From: Musa acuminata AAA Group
Taxonomy: Eukaryota; Streptophyta; Magnoliopsida; Zingiberales; Musaceae
Direction of reading: 5' to 3'
DNA length: 64,000 nt
Assembly (NCBI RefSeq): GCF_036884655.1
Contig: NC_088357.1
Coordinates: 46,862,001 to 46,926,000 of the forward strand
The translations under genes and the position numbers were made by a program. Under the pieces are notes generated by a model. It did not search any database. It was not told the origin of the DNA and saw only the letters and a program-made list of their open reading frames with translations. Below are positions 1 to 11,278 of this stretch, piece after piece. Positions within the stretch are counted from its first letter, which is position 1; each line of letters starts with the position of its first letter.

Positions 1-1
1 G

Positions 2-370
2 CTGTTCCTGATTTTGAGGCACGCAGTTCTCTCATATGAATCGCTGGGATGGAAGGCTATCATGGTTTGGAGGTACAATCCTCAGCGTCAGCCATGTTGG
101 GAAGCGGTGAAGAACTTGGGGAATAAGTCCTTGTTGATCGGTATCAACAACGCTATATCGATTTCTACCGAGAATTTTCGAGGTGCACGACGAGATTGCG
201 TCTACTTTACGGAGGCGCCGGTCAGAACCATAGTCAATGGCCGGCCCGAAATCATTCATAGCATTGTAGTGTCTGATGTGGAACGTGGAAAGTGGGCGCG
301 GGCGCGGGCAAACTCTCAATTACAACCACACTTGCTGCCACCCATCTGGTTCACTCCCTCCATGCTGTGA
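2..370 (+). CDS. F-box/DUF295 family protein, C-terminal fragment cut by window edge
   Basis: An open frame enters from the left edge and stops with TGA at 368-370, giving about 122 C-terminal residues. It matches the end of the intact F-box/DUF295 gene at 18105-19397 block by block: a hydrophobic LFLILR strand, then a V-W-R-Y-N-P segment, N-P-C-W-like QPCWEAVKNLG, SLLIGINN, and the terminal IWFTPS motif. These belong to the beta-propeller-like DUF295 (KIB1-4) domain of plant F-box proteins, which act as SCF ubiquitin-ligase substrate adaptors. The N-terminal F-box would lie outside the window, so I cannot say whether the whole gene is intact. The sequence after the stop also resembles the 3' flank of the paralogue at 19.5 kb, which points to segmental rather than retro-copied duplication. 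Confidence 0.8.
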   Translation: MFLILRHAVLSYESLGWKAIMVWRYNPQRQPCWEAVKNLGNKSLLIGINNAISISTENFRGARRDCVYFTEAPVRTIVNGRPEIIHSIVVSDVERGKWARARANSQLQPHLLPPIWFTPSML

Positions 371-1087
371 ACCAAGAAACGAGTAGTTCTTGCTCTTATT
401 TGACTTACAACTCCTACTACTACATATAGAGATGATAGATACATTACAGGCCACAGTAACTATATCAACTTGTGCTTTGATATTGTGTACAAGAAAATGT
501 TTTGCTTGATTTATGAAGTTGCAAATCTGTTTTATAAGTTTGATATGACCATAGAAGATGAAAGCAAGTTTTCCTTCAAGAGGAAACAACATAAAGAAAC
601 ATGTAGATGCCTTTTGCTCTTATATGAAATTTTAATTTATAGTGATTTCTTTATGGCCTTATCAGTCATCATTAGTTGTGGGTATCACTAGAATTAGAGA
701 TTGATTTGAGATCCTATACCTGCAGGTGCTATTTAATGAGGTTACTGTAGTGAATTAAATATAAAAGAATTACATCATCTAATTGGAAATAGAGAAAAAT
801 AGTTACTTAATACCACACATTGCAGAATACAGATCTTACTTGGAAAAAGATAGTGACTTGTGAAAAAATCATTGGGCCTCAACAAAATTTGTGTGTGTTA
901 AAGATATTATGCAATTTGGTGAAAAATAAAGGACCCAAAATCTTGAGAACAATGCAGGAGAAGAATTTATCGATTTTTGAATGAAAAATATTAATGAGAT
1001 AAATCAAACATGCATATCTATGTCTTATCGTATCTTATATTTTATAAGTATCAAAAAGATAATTATCGATACTTGTCTTGTCGCCTT
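371..1087. other. Non-coding 3' flank of the F-box fragment
   Basis: AT-rich spacer. The part around 460-530 (tgtgctttgatattgtg and following) resembles the 3' flank of the F-box gene near 19.53 kb and of the pseudogene near 28.14 kb. I see no convincing gene here. Confidence 0.5.
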
Positions 1088-1090
1088 ATC

Positions 1091-1113
1091 CACTCTCTCT
1101 CTCTCTCTCTCTC
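1091..1113. repeat. (CT)n microsatellite opening a pyrimidine-rich tract
   Basis: About 11 CT units are followed by a strongly pyrimidine-rich stretch to about 1310. The open frames across it are low-complexity Ser/Leu/Pro translations and are not credible proteins. Confidence 0.9.
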
Positions 1114-1329
1114 GATATCACTCTCCCTCCACCATCTCTTCTTCTCCCTGCCCCTCGTAGCCTGCTCCGTTGTGTCATTGCTTCCTCCCCTCCCAGTACA
1201 GAACTTCCTTTTCCTCCTCCACTTCTCTTCCATGACTCCTCCACTTTCCCTCTTTCGCTCTCCAACTCCTCTTCCTTCCTCTTCCTCCTCCCCTCTTTTC
1301 TCTCTCTTTATGTTTGGTCACTGACAACC

Positions 1330-1545
1330 AAAATGTCAGTGTACCATATGTTAGTATGCTAGTACATATGGGACCCATGCCAACCCGGCCAGTGATTGGC
1401 ATAAGTCTCACATAGAAACTAGAAACTTTGCCTTCTTCCCTTCTCCTTCTCTCCCTCATTTTGTTTAGTCCGTGCTGACTGGTACACTAATGTACTATGT
1501 ATCAGTATGCTAACATATACCTAACCCAATCGATCCCACCCAACT
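1330..1545. repeat. Dispersed non-coding repeat rich in GTAC-type words
   Basis: Phrases such as gtgtaccatatgttagtatgc and tggtacactaatgtactatg echo a block at about 22180-22350 (gtaccatattaatatgcttggtacg). Related wording at distant sites suggests a dispersed repeat family. I cannot define its ends or class. Confidence 0.35.
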
Positions 1546-3279
1546 ACTAGTAGAGGTCTCGAACCAAGACTTCAAATCTTGACCAATATAATTGCAAAAG
1601 CAAATAATAAAAGTAAAAGAAAGCCTTTAGGAACATGTTTTATAAAGGAAATTTTAATCTAGTTAACAGAATGGAATGTCTATTGTGCATTATGACATAA
1701 CATTCAACAAAATACACACAAGTTGTCTTTGTCATTGCTACATTGTTGCTTAACTCCATTATCTGCATTCAATAAAATATACACAAGCTGGCTTTGTTAT
1801 TGCTACATTGTTGCTTTACTCCAAGACTGAAATTATTGTCCTATTTAAGCTTCCAGATCACAGGACACATATCATTGCAAAGCATCATCACAATGTGGTT
1901 TTTGCACAGCCTCAATAACAAATTGTACTCTCTTGGATTTATCAAGATATTTGACACTACAGAATAGGTTCCAAGTACTTGAACATTGGTAAATGGACCA
2001 GAGGAATAATATAGGAAAGCTTACAGAAAATTGATTAGGTCCTTTGTAGGATTACATCCAATAGGAAAAACAAATCTGAAGGATACCGACAATATATAGA
2101 AGAACTTTGGACTTTGGACTTTGGTGTTGCATAAACTGGATTAATTCAACTATATTAACACTTATTTTGTAAATCAGGCTTGAAAGTTTGTGCTCATCTT
2201 CCTTTTTGTCGTATCTGTATGTACTGAAATAAACTATAGTTGAGATAAAAAGGCACAAGGGAACTCTATCATAGTAGGAATTTTTCGGAACAGATACCTG
2301 AAGTTACAATCAGCATAATTTTATTCTTAGAATCAGAATTTTGTAAAATAGCAAGTGCATCAAGAAAGAAGAGGGAATCTATCTCCAGAATCAAAAATTG
2401 TCAGAAACACCATTCATTAATATAGCATCGAGTTCTGAAAAATCATCCAGTGGTTATCCAGATCTAATTCCAATAGCCCCAAGAACTAACTCCAAAGAAA
2501 CAGAGTGCTGATTGTAGCTGCCAGACCTTGGTGGGCTTAACTGACTAAAGCTAACCCACAGCAGTTCATCAATCCTAAGTGCAAAATGGTCCAGAGTGGT
2601 CTATGCTGCAGCCAGCAGTGCTGATTTTGACCAATCAGAACCATTTCTAGTACATATTGGCTGTTCTCATCAGCATAGCATATGAGAACAAATTCCGATT
2701 TGAATTTTTCTTAATTTTTGCTTTTCTTAATTTACTAAATTTTCAGTAAGACAAACACAAGGATCAATGGTGAGAAAATATTCATGTAGCTGACTCCAAA
2801 TGGTTGGAATAATACAGTTTGTTCTACGAGTGGTTGCTATCCAGTAAGACGGATATATTCATCTACATTTAAGACTTGTGATAACTTTGTAGCCATGTTT
2901 ATTGATGTTTTCAAAATATATGGCATTGTACTAGTTCGACTACTGACCTATCTTCCCTTGGATGAAATTGTGTTCTAAACATTTTGACTTTATGGTTCTT
3001 TTTAAGATTTGACAATGCAAATTCACACAACATTTGGGAAACTACACCTTCTACAGAAGTAAAAGAATATACCAACAATGTGATAAATCATACAGCTGTT
3101 TTATGTAGCTGAAAATTTAACCGATGTGGCCAAGATGAAAAGGCATGAGCAAAGGTCAAAATGTAAAAATGCCTGTGATAGTGCAAAACTTAGCTAAGGA
3201 GTTTGGAACAAAAAGATCATATACAAGTAAACAAATAAGAAAACTAAACAAATGAAAGTAAAAGCACGTTGGAATAGAC
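1546..3279. other. Non-coding or unresolved 3' part of the coiled-coil gene
   Basis: The minus-strand gene that starts at 4020 must continue to the left of 3280, since exon 5 ends inside a codon. I could not identify further exons with confidence. A minus-strand stretch at about 1890-1965 reads as a short Lys/Gln/Val-rich open segment ending in TGA just after a possible acceptor AG, and could be a last exon, but this is weak. Otherwise the stretch is AT-rich with no recognisable protein. Confidence 0.3.
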
Positions 3280-4020
3280 CTTATTTTCTTGTTCAGCTCG
3301 CACATACTATTAACAAATTCGTCTCTGCATCAACATAAAGATCGTGATTGAGTTTATACAGTTTTTAGTATATCGCACACACAAGAAGATTAAAAGAAGA
3401 ACAAAAAACTAGTATTACCGCATGAAACCCACTTCACTCTGTTCACCGATGCCAGTTCGATTAAGAAGATCAAATAACAAGGTCAAAGTTCGAAAACAAA
3501 GAATGACAATAATGAAAGAAAATCTAACAACATTTGAGAGCACGAGAGCGATTCTCACCTTGAGTGTATCCAGATCAGAACGGAGCTTCAATATCTCCTC
3601 CTGCAGCAGAGAAATCCTCGCCTACGCACGATAGTTACTATCAGAAAAGGATTTACAAGATCAATCGGCAACTAGAAAGGACGCGTAATCAGAACCTCTT
3701 GCGCTTGGATTGATGCACCAATCATAGAAAGCTGAACCTGCGATCCCCTCAGCTCCTGCTCGACCATCTCCCTGGACCGCTTGGCCCCATCGAGGTCGGC
3801 GTTTGCAACATTGAGATCGTTCTGAAGTTCGAGGAGCCGCTTCTTAAGATCGGAGACCCTAAGCTCTGAGTCGAAGACATGCGGATTGAGAGGGGCGCAT
3901 CGGAGATAGCGTGGAGGCACGAGAAGCATGGAGCGGCCATAGTGTACCTTCTTGGGATTTCTCGGAGGCGACATTGCGGATCAGAGAGAGGAGATGTTTC
4001 TGGGATTCGCCGGACGCCAT
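3280..4020 (-). CDS. Plant coiled-coil protein, 5' five exons (3' part unresolved)
   Basis: Assembled by hand from in-phase splice sites on the minus strand: exon 1 at 4020-3948, exon 2 at 3865-3696, exon 3 at 3621-3559, exon 4 at 3438-3419 and exon 5 at 3324-3280. Every intron is GT-AG and the reading phases agree (1, 0, 0, 2). The ATG at 4020 begins MASGESQKHLLSLIR. The product so far, 123 codons, is almost entirely charged heptad sequence (SDLKKRLLELQNDL, EEILKLRSDLDTLK, DEFVNSMCELNKKIR) and is therefore a long coiled coil. The MASGE opening and the SDLKKRL block resemble an uncharacterised family of plant SMC/myosin-like coiled-coil proteins; this resemblance is from memory. No function can be assigned. 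Introns 1 and 2 are short (82 and 74 bp). Exon 5 ends with two bases of a codon, so the gene must continue to the left. Confidence 0.65.
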
Positions 4021-4689
4021 GGCGAGAAGGCGCCCGGAGGGCTCGAGATGGTAGCCTAGCTTTTTGGGGAACAGCACTCGTCTCCCGCTCTTTGGTTCGA
4101 GCTTCGGCACGTGAAGAGAACGAAGGAGAACATAAGCGCGCATCGGCTCAAACTCGAGCTCGTTTTTGACTCGAATCGAACTCAAACACAAAATGAATTG
4201 ATCGTTTTGACTCAATAAAGAGTTATTAAAATATTGCATAGTAAATCCAGATATAACAAATCATTGATTGGCATCTCAACTTAAATATGGGAGAAAATAA
4301 AGTATCAATTAGGCATGTCATATTGGTATAAAAAACAATATTATTTATTAAGTTTGTTTACAAATCAAATATATACAATATTTTTTTAGTTATATTATCA
4401 TTTAAAACTCACTAAACTTATTTAAATACTCAGACTTCTTAAAAATATTTATCATAAATTAAAACTAACTTAATTATCAAAGAAATCTTATCAGTGATAG
4501 TATTTAAATATTTTTTTTACCCTTAAACCGAAATAGGATATTAGATACATATATTTTATTATACTTCGAGATGAAGGCATGCCAACTACAATATTCATTT
4601 AGGAGTCTTAACCAATGATACTTGAGTTTGAACATAGCTAAGTGATGCTTTGATTACTTATTTTTATCTTAACAAATAGATTAGGGGCA
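4021..4689. other. Promoter/5' region of coiled-coil gene, then AT-rich spacer
   Basis: 4021-4170 is GC-richer and probably holds the 5' UTR and core promoter of the minus-strand gene. No clear TATA box was picked out. From 4200 onwards the sequence is AT-rich with nothing recognisable. Confidence 0.4.
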
Positions 4690-5275
4690 AGAGGGATGCT
4701 TTGGCTCCGATCGATCATATTAAATATTTTGACTATTTTATGTCGTAGTTACACTACACGTCGTAGGTAAAAGAAACACATCAATTATATTACGTGCTTC
4801 ATGTGCTCATTTGTCTTGAGTAAATACATCATAATCAAAAAAGATATGTTAGAATATTGAATATTTAAGATATTTTTTATTACGTGCATTTTAAATAATT
4901 TTATTTTTCTAATAGAAGTATCACAAAGGAGATGCATTGGCCACATCAGATTTTGTTTTTGTTTTTGTCAATGACAAATACATGAAAATGAGATGGTTCA
5001 ATCATGCACTTCAAATTATTTCTTTATCATACACAGATGTATCACAAGTACAAGGGACAGATTGATTTTGTTCAACATCATATATAGAATATTTCAAATG
5101 TTTTTTCTCTTAAGCAATTACACTATGTTCAAAGGGGATGCATTAGTAGTATTAGGTGCTATAAATATTTTTCGCCTTGGGTGAATTCATGACATTTTTG
5201 TCATGGTGCACTTCAATATCTTTTGTCTTAAGCAAATACACCATACACAAAAGGAGTACATTAATCATATTAGAT

Positions 5276-5326
<51 letters not shown>

Positions 5327-5460
5327 TATCCTGGATGGATGCATCATATGGAAAAGGAATGCACTGATTACCTTAAATACTTCATATATAAAGAGGATAT
5401 ATTGATTGTATTGAAGAACATGCATATAGAAAAGCCTCTTATATATTTGTGTTAATAAAG
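4690..5460. repeat. Degenerate tandem repeats, period roughly 100-120 bp
   Basis: A block containing a cttaagcaa-atacaccat phrase, an aaaggagatgcatt phrase and a catattaggtgctatat phrase recurs with divergence; cttgag/cttaag anchors fall at about 4815, 5108 and 5227, and a related unit lies near 5325. The copies are poorly conserved, so the exact period and copy number are uncertain. No protein is supported. Confidence 0.5.
5279..5322. repeat. (AT)n microsatellite
   Basis: About 22 uninterrupted AT units lie inside the degenerate tandem-repeat region. Confidence 0.95.
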
Positions 5461-6537
5461 TCAACACGTGGAGGTTTAGTATAGTGTCAAAGGACTTCAT
5501 TTATAAAAGGGGAGGTTATGGGTTTAATAGAAAATTATTTTTACTAAGAAATAAGCATATCTCAATAAGTGAAAAAAATAATTTTGTTATGTGGTGCCTA
5601 TAATTGGTTCTAGTGGATGAGTAATGAAAAATTTTTATGGTTATGTGTAGCTAGATTATATTGTGCCATCAACTATATCAATGGTGAGAAAAAACGGATT
5701 ATATTGAGTCGGATTTACTATTAGGAAAAAAAATCTATAATTATTCTAAAATCATCATTGATATTATGGATCTCAGATCAAACTGGAAAATAGAGTCCTC
5801 GATCTAAGGTTAATTGTTATAGTGAAAGTTGAGAACATAGGTTTTTTTTTGTTTTTGTGTCAACATGCTAATATAGGAATTTATATGGATTTACTATGAC
5901 ATTTTTCAAAAAACCCCATATTCTAATATCAATATGATATAATCAATTTTGATCTTTTAATATGATATGATGAAAATGATCTAACCTATTAAAATTTTTA
6001 AGTATTGTTGAATCTGAAAAGAAGAAAAATATGTTCGATTGGTCAGGAGACTTTCACTTGATAGAAGAAAAAGTCCCATATACTAGGGTAGAAATTATTT
6101 GTTCTTGCAAAAGATTATGTTGGAATATAGGATCACTCACCCCATCCCCACTATATTAATGTTGAATGTTGATATTGTTTGTTTTAGTTCAATTAAATCA
6201 AATAGCTTGCAATTAACTTGGAATCTACTCAACCAAAGTTCAACTCACCCAATCTCTTCCTATATCCATAGGAGTAATAAAAAATATCTTCTATCTCACC
6301 TCATTAAGGTTGAGTCTCTATGAAAACTCATACCTTTAGGCATAACTTGTGTTTATTAACTCACCCCATTAACTCTCACCCCAGTAAAGCTAACTTTAGT
6401 GCTTATTAACTTTTAATTCCCTTACTTCTTCCTCGATATAGGACTAAATATGTTTATTAGTATTGTTAATAAGAGAGTCTAAAATTTTTGAAATCTCATT
6501 TGATAATTCATCATTTGTCTTTAACTAAGCTTTAAAA
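5461..6537. other. AT-rich spacer without recognised genes
   Basis: Short open frames only. No domain, splice structure or repeat family recognised. Confidence 0.5.
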
Positions 6538-6551
6538 GTATATATATATAA

Positions 6552-6616
<65 letters not shown>
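6538..6616. repeat. (AT)n microsatellite with two AAT interruptions
   Basis: About 78 bp of alternating TA with aat interruptions near 6550 and 6560. Confidence 0.95.
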
Positions 6617-6619
<3 letters not shown>

Positions 6620-7732
6620 GGACAAAGATGTGGATATGACTGCCCTGATTGGTCTGAAGATAAAAGAAAGACGCGTGCATCACAAAATTATCATTCACGA
6701 AGAAGACATGTTTGCTCGTGGCAGCGTCCGATTCGGTGTCCTGCCACAATCACTTTCCTTCAAAAGCGTGGAGAGATAAGTTGATCAGAGAGCGAAGGGT
6801 TGGATGCGATTTGGCTGTGTGACTCAGCATCAAGTCACGACAAGGACGATACCACCAAGTCCTTCTCGCCGTGTGGCCTCCCTGAGTTCTTTAACGCGGA
6901 CCCCACCATTTTCTTCTCACACATTCTCTCTCAACGGTTTCGTTCATCACGCAGCCAGCGTTGCTTTCCCCCGAACCGTTTGTTCCTTGAGCAAACGGTT
7001 ACGTGGGGGTTTCGTTACCCGCTGGGGGCCCTACCGTTACGATCGGTGCGATTTGATGTCTTGATTTTTATGGGTGTGGTTTGGGTGGTGCGTCGTGCTT
7101 CGGGCTCGAAGAAGATGCGAAGGCGGATACGTCATGATCTCCTCCCGTTGATCGTCACCATCCGTGATCTCTACGGACGTGTGGACGGCAGATCTTCTTT
7201 CCGTACATGGTATACTAAGCGGCAACGGTTGGAGATACTCGAGCTATGGGGCCCGGATAAGCCTCGCCTGTTCAGCCCTGTGAAGCATGACCGGACATGA
7301 AGTTCCACGTGGCAAACTAGCGTCCGTTCACAGGCACGACGATGGACACGCGTCATTACGGCGGACCGCACGAGGAAGCCTATGCTTGAAAGGAACAGGA
7401 CTGGAATGGTCTCGATTAATTCCGGCGTTGCGTTAATTACCTAATCATCTAATTAATTATCGCACTGCTCTTTCTATCTGTAAGGTTGTACACGTTTAGC
7501 CACATGCATTGCTATTGGAGAGAAAGATGGGGACCACTAGTGACCCACCTGCGCTCGTCCTCCGACTTGTACAAAATTGCAGTCTGACGCTGAGTGGGTA
7601 AGCCTCACACGGCAACACTAATTTTGTAAGACGAGGCTCCACCTCCGCTAATGACCATCCTAAACTGATTCTTGTGCAAGAAAAGGAGGATAAGCTTTTT
7701 TGCTTTTACTTGTTGTTGTTGGTTTTTAAGTC
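6617..7732 (+). other. GC-richer upstream region of the OXS3-like gene
   Basis: This stretch precedes the TATA box of the OXS3-like gene. A 166-codon open frame (6800-7300) crosses it, but it shows no domain, ends before the TATA box and has composition expected of promoter DNA, so I do not call it a gene. It holds a G-box/ABRE at 7306 and a cacgcg element near 7348. Confidence 0.4.
7306..7313 (+). promoter_or_regulatory. G-box/ABRE core CACGTGGC
   Basis: CACGTGGC is the abscisic-acid response element core bound by bZIP factors. It lies about 430 bp upstream of the TATA box of the OXS3-like gene. Its role is inferred from sequence and position only. Confidence 0.45.
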
Positions 7733-7739
7733 TATAAAT
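7733..7739 (+). promoter_or_regulatory. TATA box (TATAAAT) of the OXS3-like gene
   Basis: TATAAAT lies 172 bp upstream of the ATG at 7905, leaving a 5' UTR of roughly 140 bp, a normal plant arrangement. Confidence 0.6.
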
Positions 7740-7904
7740 TGGTGTGCCGACGGCGCAGTCTTCCGTCGCTTATCCTTTCGGCTATTTTCTCTTTTTCCTC
7801 TTAGAGGAGCAACTGTGATCGGAGCATCTGCGTTGCCGACAGATCAGAACCGTCGCGTTCTTTGGATTTTCGGTGAAGGCGAAAAGTTGATATCGATCGG
7901 ACGG

Positions 7905-10900
7905 ATGTCGATCGCACTGGAGAAACGGGGCGACATTGGGCGGTCGGGGCTTCTCCAGCGGCCCGCCTGCTTCCCAATCTACGAGGTGCCAGAGGCGGCG
8001 GCAAGGCTTGCGGTGGCGGGGGACGGCGGCGAGGACTCCTGCAGCTCTTCGTCCATCGGGAGGAACAGCGACCTCTCCGCCGGTGGATCGGGGTCGGACG
8101 GCGGGGAGGCGGAGGTCCAGAGCAGGTTGAAGGGGCCACTAGAGACCATGGACGCCCTTGAGGACTCACTGCCCTTGAGGTATCCTTCTTCATCTATGCA
8201 AAAGTTCCTACGTTGACTAGCTTCTCTTGAATGCTTCGGATTAGGTTCTTGCTTTCTTGGTGCATTTGGGTGAAATGTAACGCGGGTAATGTTTGTGAGA
8301 AATGTTTTCAAGAAACATAATGGTGTTGCCTTTTTGTTCTTGATGTAGCAAATATATCTAGAACTTGTTTAGCCGTTGTTACGATTATCGTTATGATTGC
8401 TTGTTATGTATTATATTTTAGGGTTTGAGTTGTTCTTTTCTTGATATTGGTTGAAATTCCCCCAGATATGAGTTGGATTTGTGAATTAGGGCCCTTCGGA
8501 AATTGTGGCTATCCAACGCTTTTAGATTGCCCATTTCTTTATAATCAGCAGATATCCATGTCAGTTACTAATGTCTGATCTCTCACTCTTCTTTGAGCAA
8601 TTTCATTGGATAATTCAAGGGCTACTATTTCATTTGGTATCTTATTTCTATCCCCCTGGTATGAGTTGACTTTTGAGATCTCTACTTAGAAGACAGTTAG
8701 CATTGAACTCTGTAATTCGTGCGATGCATACATCCTGTTGATTTTTCAAATGTTACCGTAAGTCTCCTATACAAGCCTACTACAGACAAAAAAGTAAGGA
8801 TTGTCACCCGAAGTGGCGGCTGGGGTTATAATATGAGACCAGAGGGGCTTTTATTTGTGATTCTGGAGCAATGGAGAGCCTTTTAATGCCTTCTACATAT
8901 CTTTATTGTTTTTGACAAAAGTTTTTGGTCCTACTATCGCTCGCTAATCAGCTGTGATCGAGATTGATAACCGGAAAACCATTTCGATGTTGGGATGAGT
9001 TGGAATGAGATGCATTTAACTTTGGGTAGACAAAATCTTGGATGAGTTTTGGCATCATTTTATCAACAGGATTAAATCTTCATCTTATTATAATGCAGAC
9101 AAAATTTAAGGTTTTTAAAATGATTTTCGCCACATCTACTGAGCAGAATGTCACTGACATAGTAAACCAATCAAAATGCTGCCATAACACTTTTGTTTGT
9201 AGAGCATGAGACGCTAGAATAGTTTACATGTAATCTTACACTATGAGATAGAGGTCAGACATCATCAATTCACTATTATCTGATGCATACTAATTTGGAG
9301 TTTAGTTTTCAGTTTGTTTTAGTTTAGTTTTTTAAAAGACATAATATATTTAATAAATTATAAATGTTGGCTTTGTTAGAATTAGTTTTATCTTATCACT
9401 GACATCATGGGACAACAAGATAATATTTTATTTTAGAAAGTTCGATGAGTTTTGCCAGCTGAAAATAAGATTATGTCCTTGTCAGATATTTACAGTATTG
9501 ACAATAAAATGATGGATTTTTTGAATGACTAATCCTGTGTTTTCTTGTGATGGGTGTTCTCCGCACCTTCCAATCCAGTTTCCCTTTCACTCTTAATTCG
9601 TTGAATTAATTATCTTGGTCTGGTGATTAATGCTATTCCAAATTAGAGCATGGATTTGAGCTTCCATGCCACTCCATTTTGCTGCAGTACATATTCCCTG
9701 TACTTGGACAATGGATCTATTGTGTTTGTTGTCTCTAGACATTATTGGAAAATATTATCTTTGATCTGAAGAACATTTCTCAAAGATGACCTAGGAAGAT
9801 CTTTTCACTCAAAGGATTGTGCTAGTGATTAGATCTTCAGAGATAGGTATAGATGGCATGTCCATCCCTTCATCATTGTATAGGGATTTCATTTGGATTA
9901 GCTCTTCAGCTGCATGCCACATTCTTTTTTCCTGCATCTTAATGTGATGGTGCTGTATCTAAAGTGCATTTTAGGTTTCATTTCTGTATTTCACTTCCCT
10001 ACCTAATCATTTGCCACACAAATTAGGTTCAACTTTGAGGATTGATTTTACCAGATTGTGTTAATTGAGATATCAGTGAGGATGTTAACAATAGATTAGT
10101 GATTCTGTTGCATGGATACCTGATCCATGCTAATGTAGTTCAATACACATACGGGCAGCAGTTGTGGTGCATTTGTGTCCAGTCATGGTGGTATTGAGAT
10201 AATATATTATTATTATCCATGTTTTTACCATCATGTAAGGAATTATATTAATTGACATATTGTTGGCGTTACATACTTTGTGGTGCATTTGTGTCCAGTC
10301 ATGGTGGTATTGAGATAATATGTTATTGTAATCCATTCTTTTACCATCATGTAATAAATTATATTAATTGAGATATTGTTGACGTTACATCCTTTTAGAG
10401 AACTGTCTATTCGGTAGGATTCTGAGAGATTTAATGAAGTCTGCATTTCTGAATGAGGCTGATTATCATTACGTACATTTGATTTGCATGAAGTAGAACA
10501 CCATGCATTATTGTTCATGAAACATTTCATCATCCACGACATTGATGCACCGAGTTAAGGGCATCATGCTACTTACTTTGGGAATGATTCAAAAAGACTT
10601 TGGAACATTTTATTGCAATGGTAGTGACTAGAGAGATGAACTATTGACACTTGGAAAAAAAAAAAAAAAGGAGATATCAAGCATTTAAGTTGGCAATTGT
10701 TGCCATAGTAATAGTAGGCTTTTGTTTCTAGATTATATTAAGGCCATATGGTTTAATGAGTCAGCATGCCTTGATTTCTCTCTCTCTGCAGGCGTGGCAT
10801 CTCCAAGTTCTATACCGGCAAATCCAAATCTTTCACAAGCTTTGTGGATGCCAAATCATCTTCCTCTTGTAAGGATCTTGCAAAATCTGAAAATGCTTAT

Positions 10901-11278
10901 ACCCGCAAGCGCAAGAATCTTCTTGCCTTCAGTGTTCTATCAGATAAGTCTAGCAAGCTAGGAAACATGGAAGGGCGTATTTCAAAAAGACCTGCCAGTT
11001 CCAGCCGAAGCATGCTAAGCCCGATCCTAAACAGTGCCAGCTCCAGCAGCAACAGCTTCAGCAGTGAAGAGGATAATGTTCTGGGTCATCTTCTTCCTCC
11101 CCCTCACCATCAGGGCAAATATTCTGGCGATGCTACTTCAGCTACTGCTGTTTCTCTTTCAACTACTCCATTCGGTTCCTCCCCGATGAGATCATTCTCA
11201 GTGACAGATCTCCACGGCATCCTTCGTTCGTCCTCGATTCAGATTCAGACAAGGGATGACCACAAAAAGAATCAGTAG
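7905..11278 (+). CDS. OXS3-like (OXIDATIVE STRESS 3 family) protein
   Basis: Two exons, 7905-8179 and 10792-11278, joined in phase across a 2,612-bp GT-AG intron (donor AG|gtatcc, acceptor tctctgcag|GC), give 253 residues. The features match the plant OXS3 family: a serine run followed by IGRNSD (about residues 46-56), then the family core DALEDSLPLRRGISKFYTGKSKSFTSF at about 83-109, which is split by the intron. A basic KRKNL patch and a Ser-rich, disordered C-terminus follow. Arabidopsis OXS3 is a nuclear chromatin-associated factor linked to heavy-metal and oxidative stress tolerance; the molecular mechanism is not visible here. The first ATG in the exon was chosen as start; the open frame extends upstream without another ATG. 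The intron carries a 116-bp tandem repeat. An ABRE and a TATA box lie upstream. Confidence 0.8.
10164..10395 (+). repeat. 116-bp tandem duplication (two copies) in the OXS3-like intron
   Basis: Units at about 10164-10279 and 10280-10395 both begin gtggtgcatttgtgtccag and end in a gttacat phrase. They differ at scattered bases and by small indels near 10205 and 10320. Confidence 0.85.

Noticed and set aside
1010..1459. Overlapping Ser/Leu/Pro- and Arg/Glu-rich frames
   Set aside because: Translations of a pyrimidine-rich low-complexity tract.
6800..7300. 166-codon open frame upstream of the OXS3-like gene
   Set aside because: No domain, no family resemblance, overlapping frames on both strands; GC-rich promoter DNA explains the openness.
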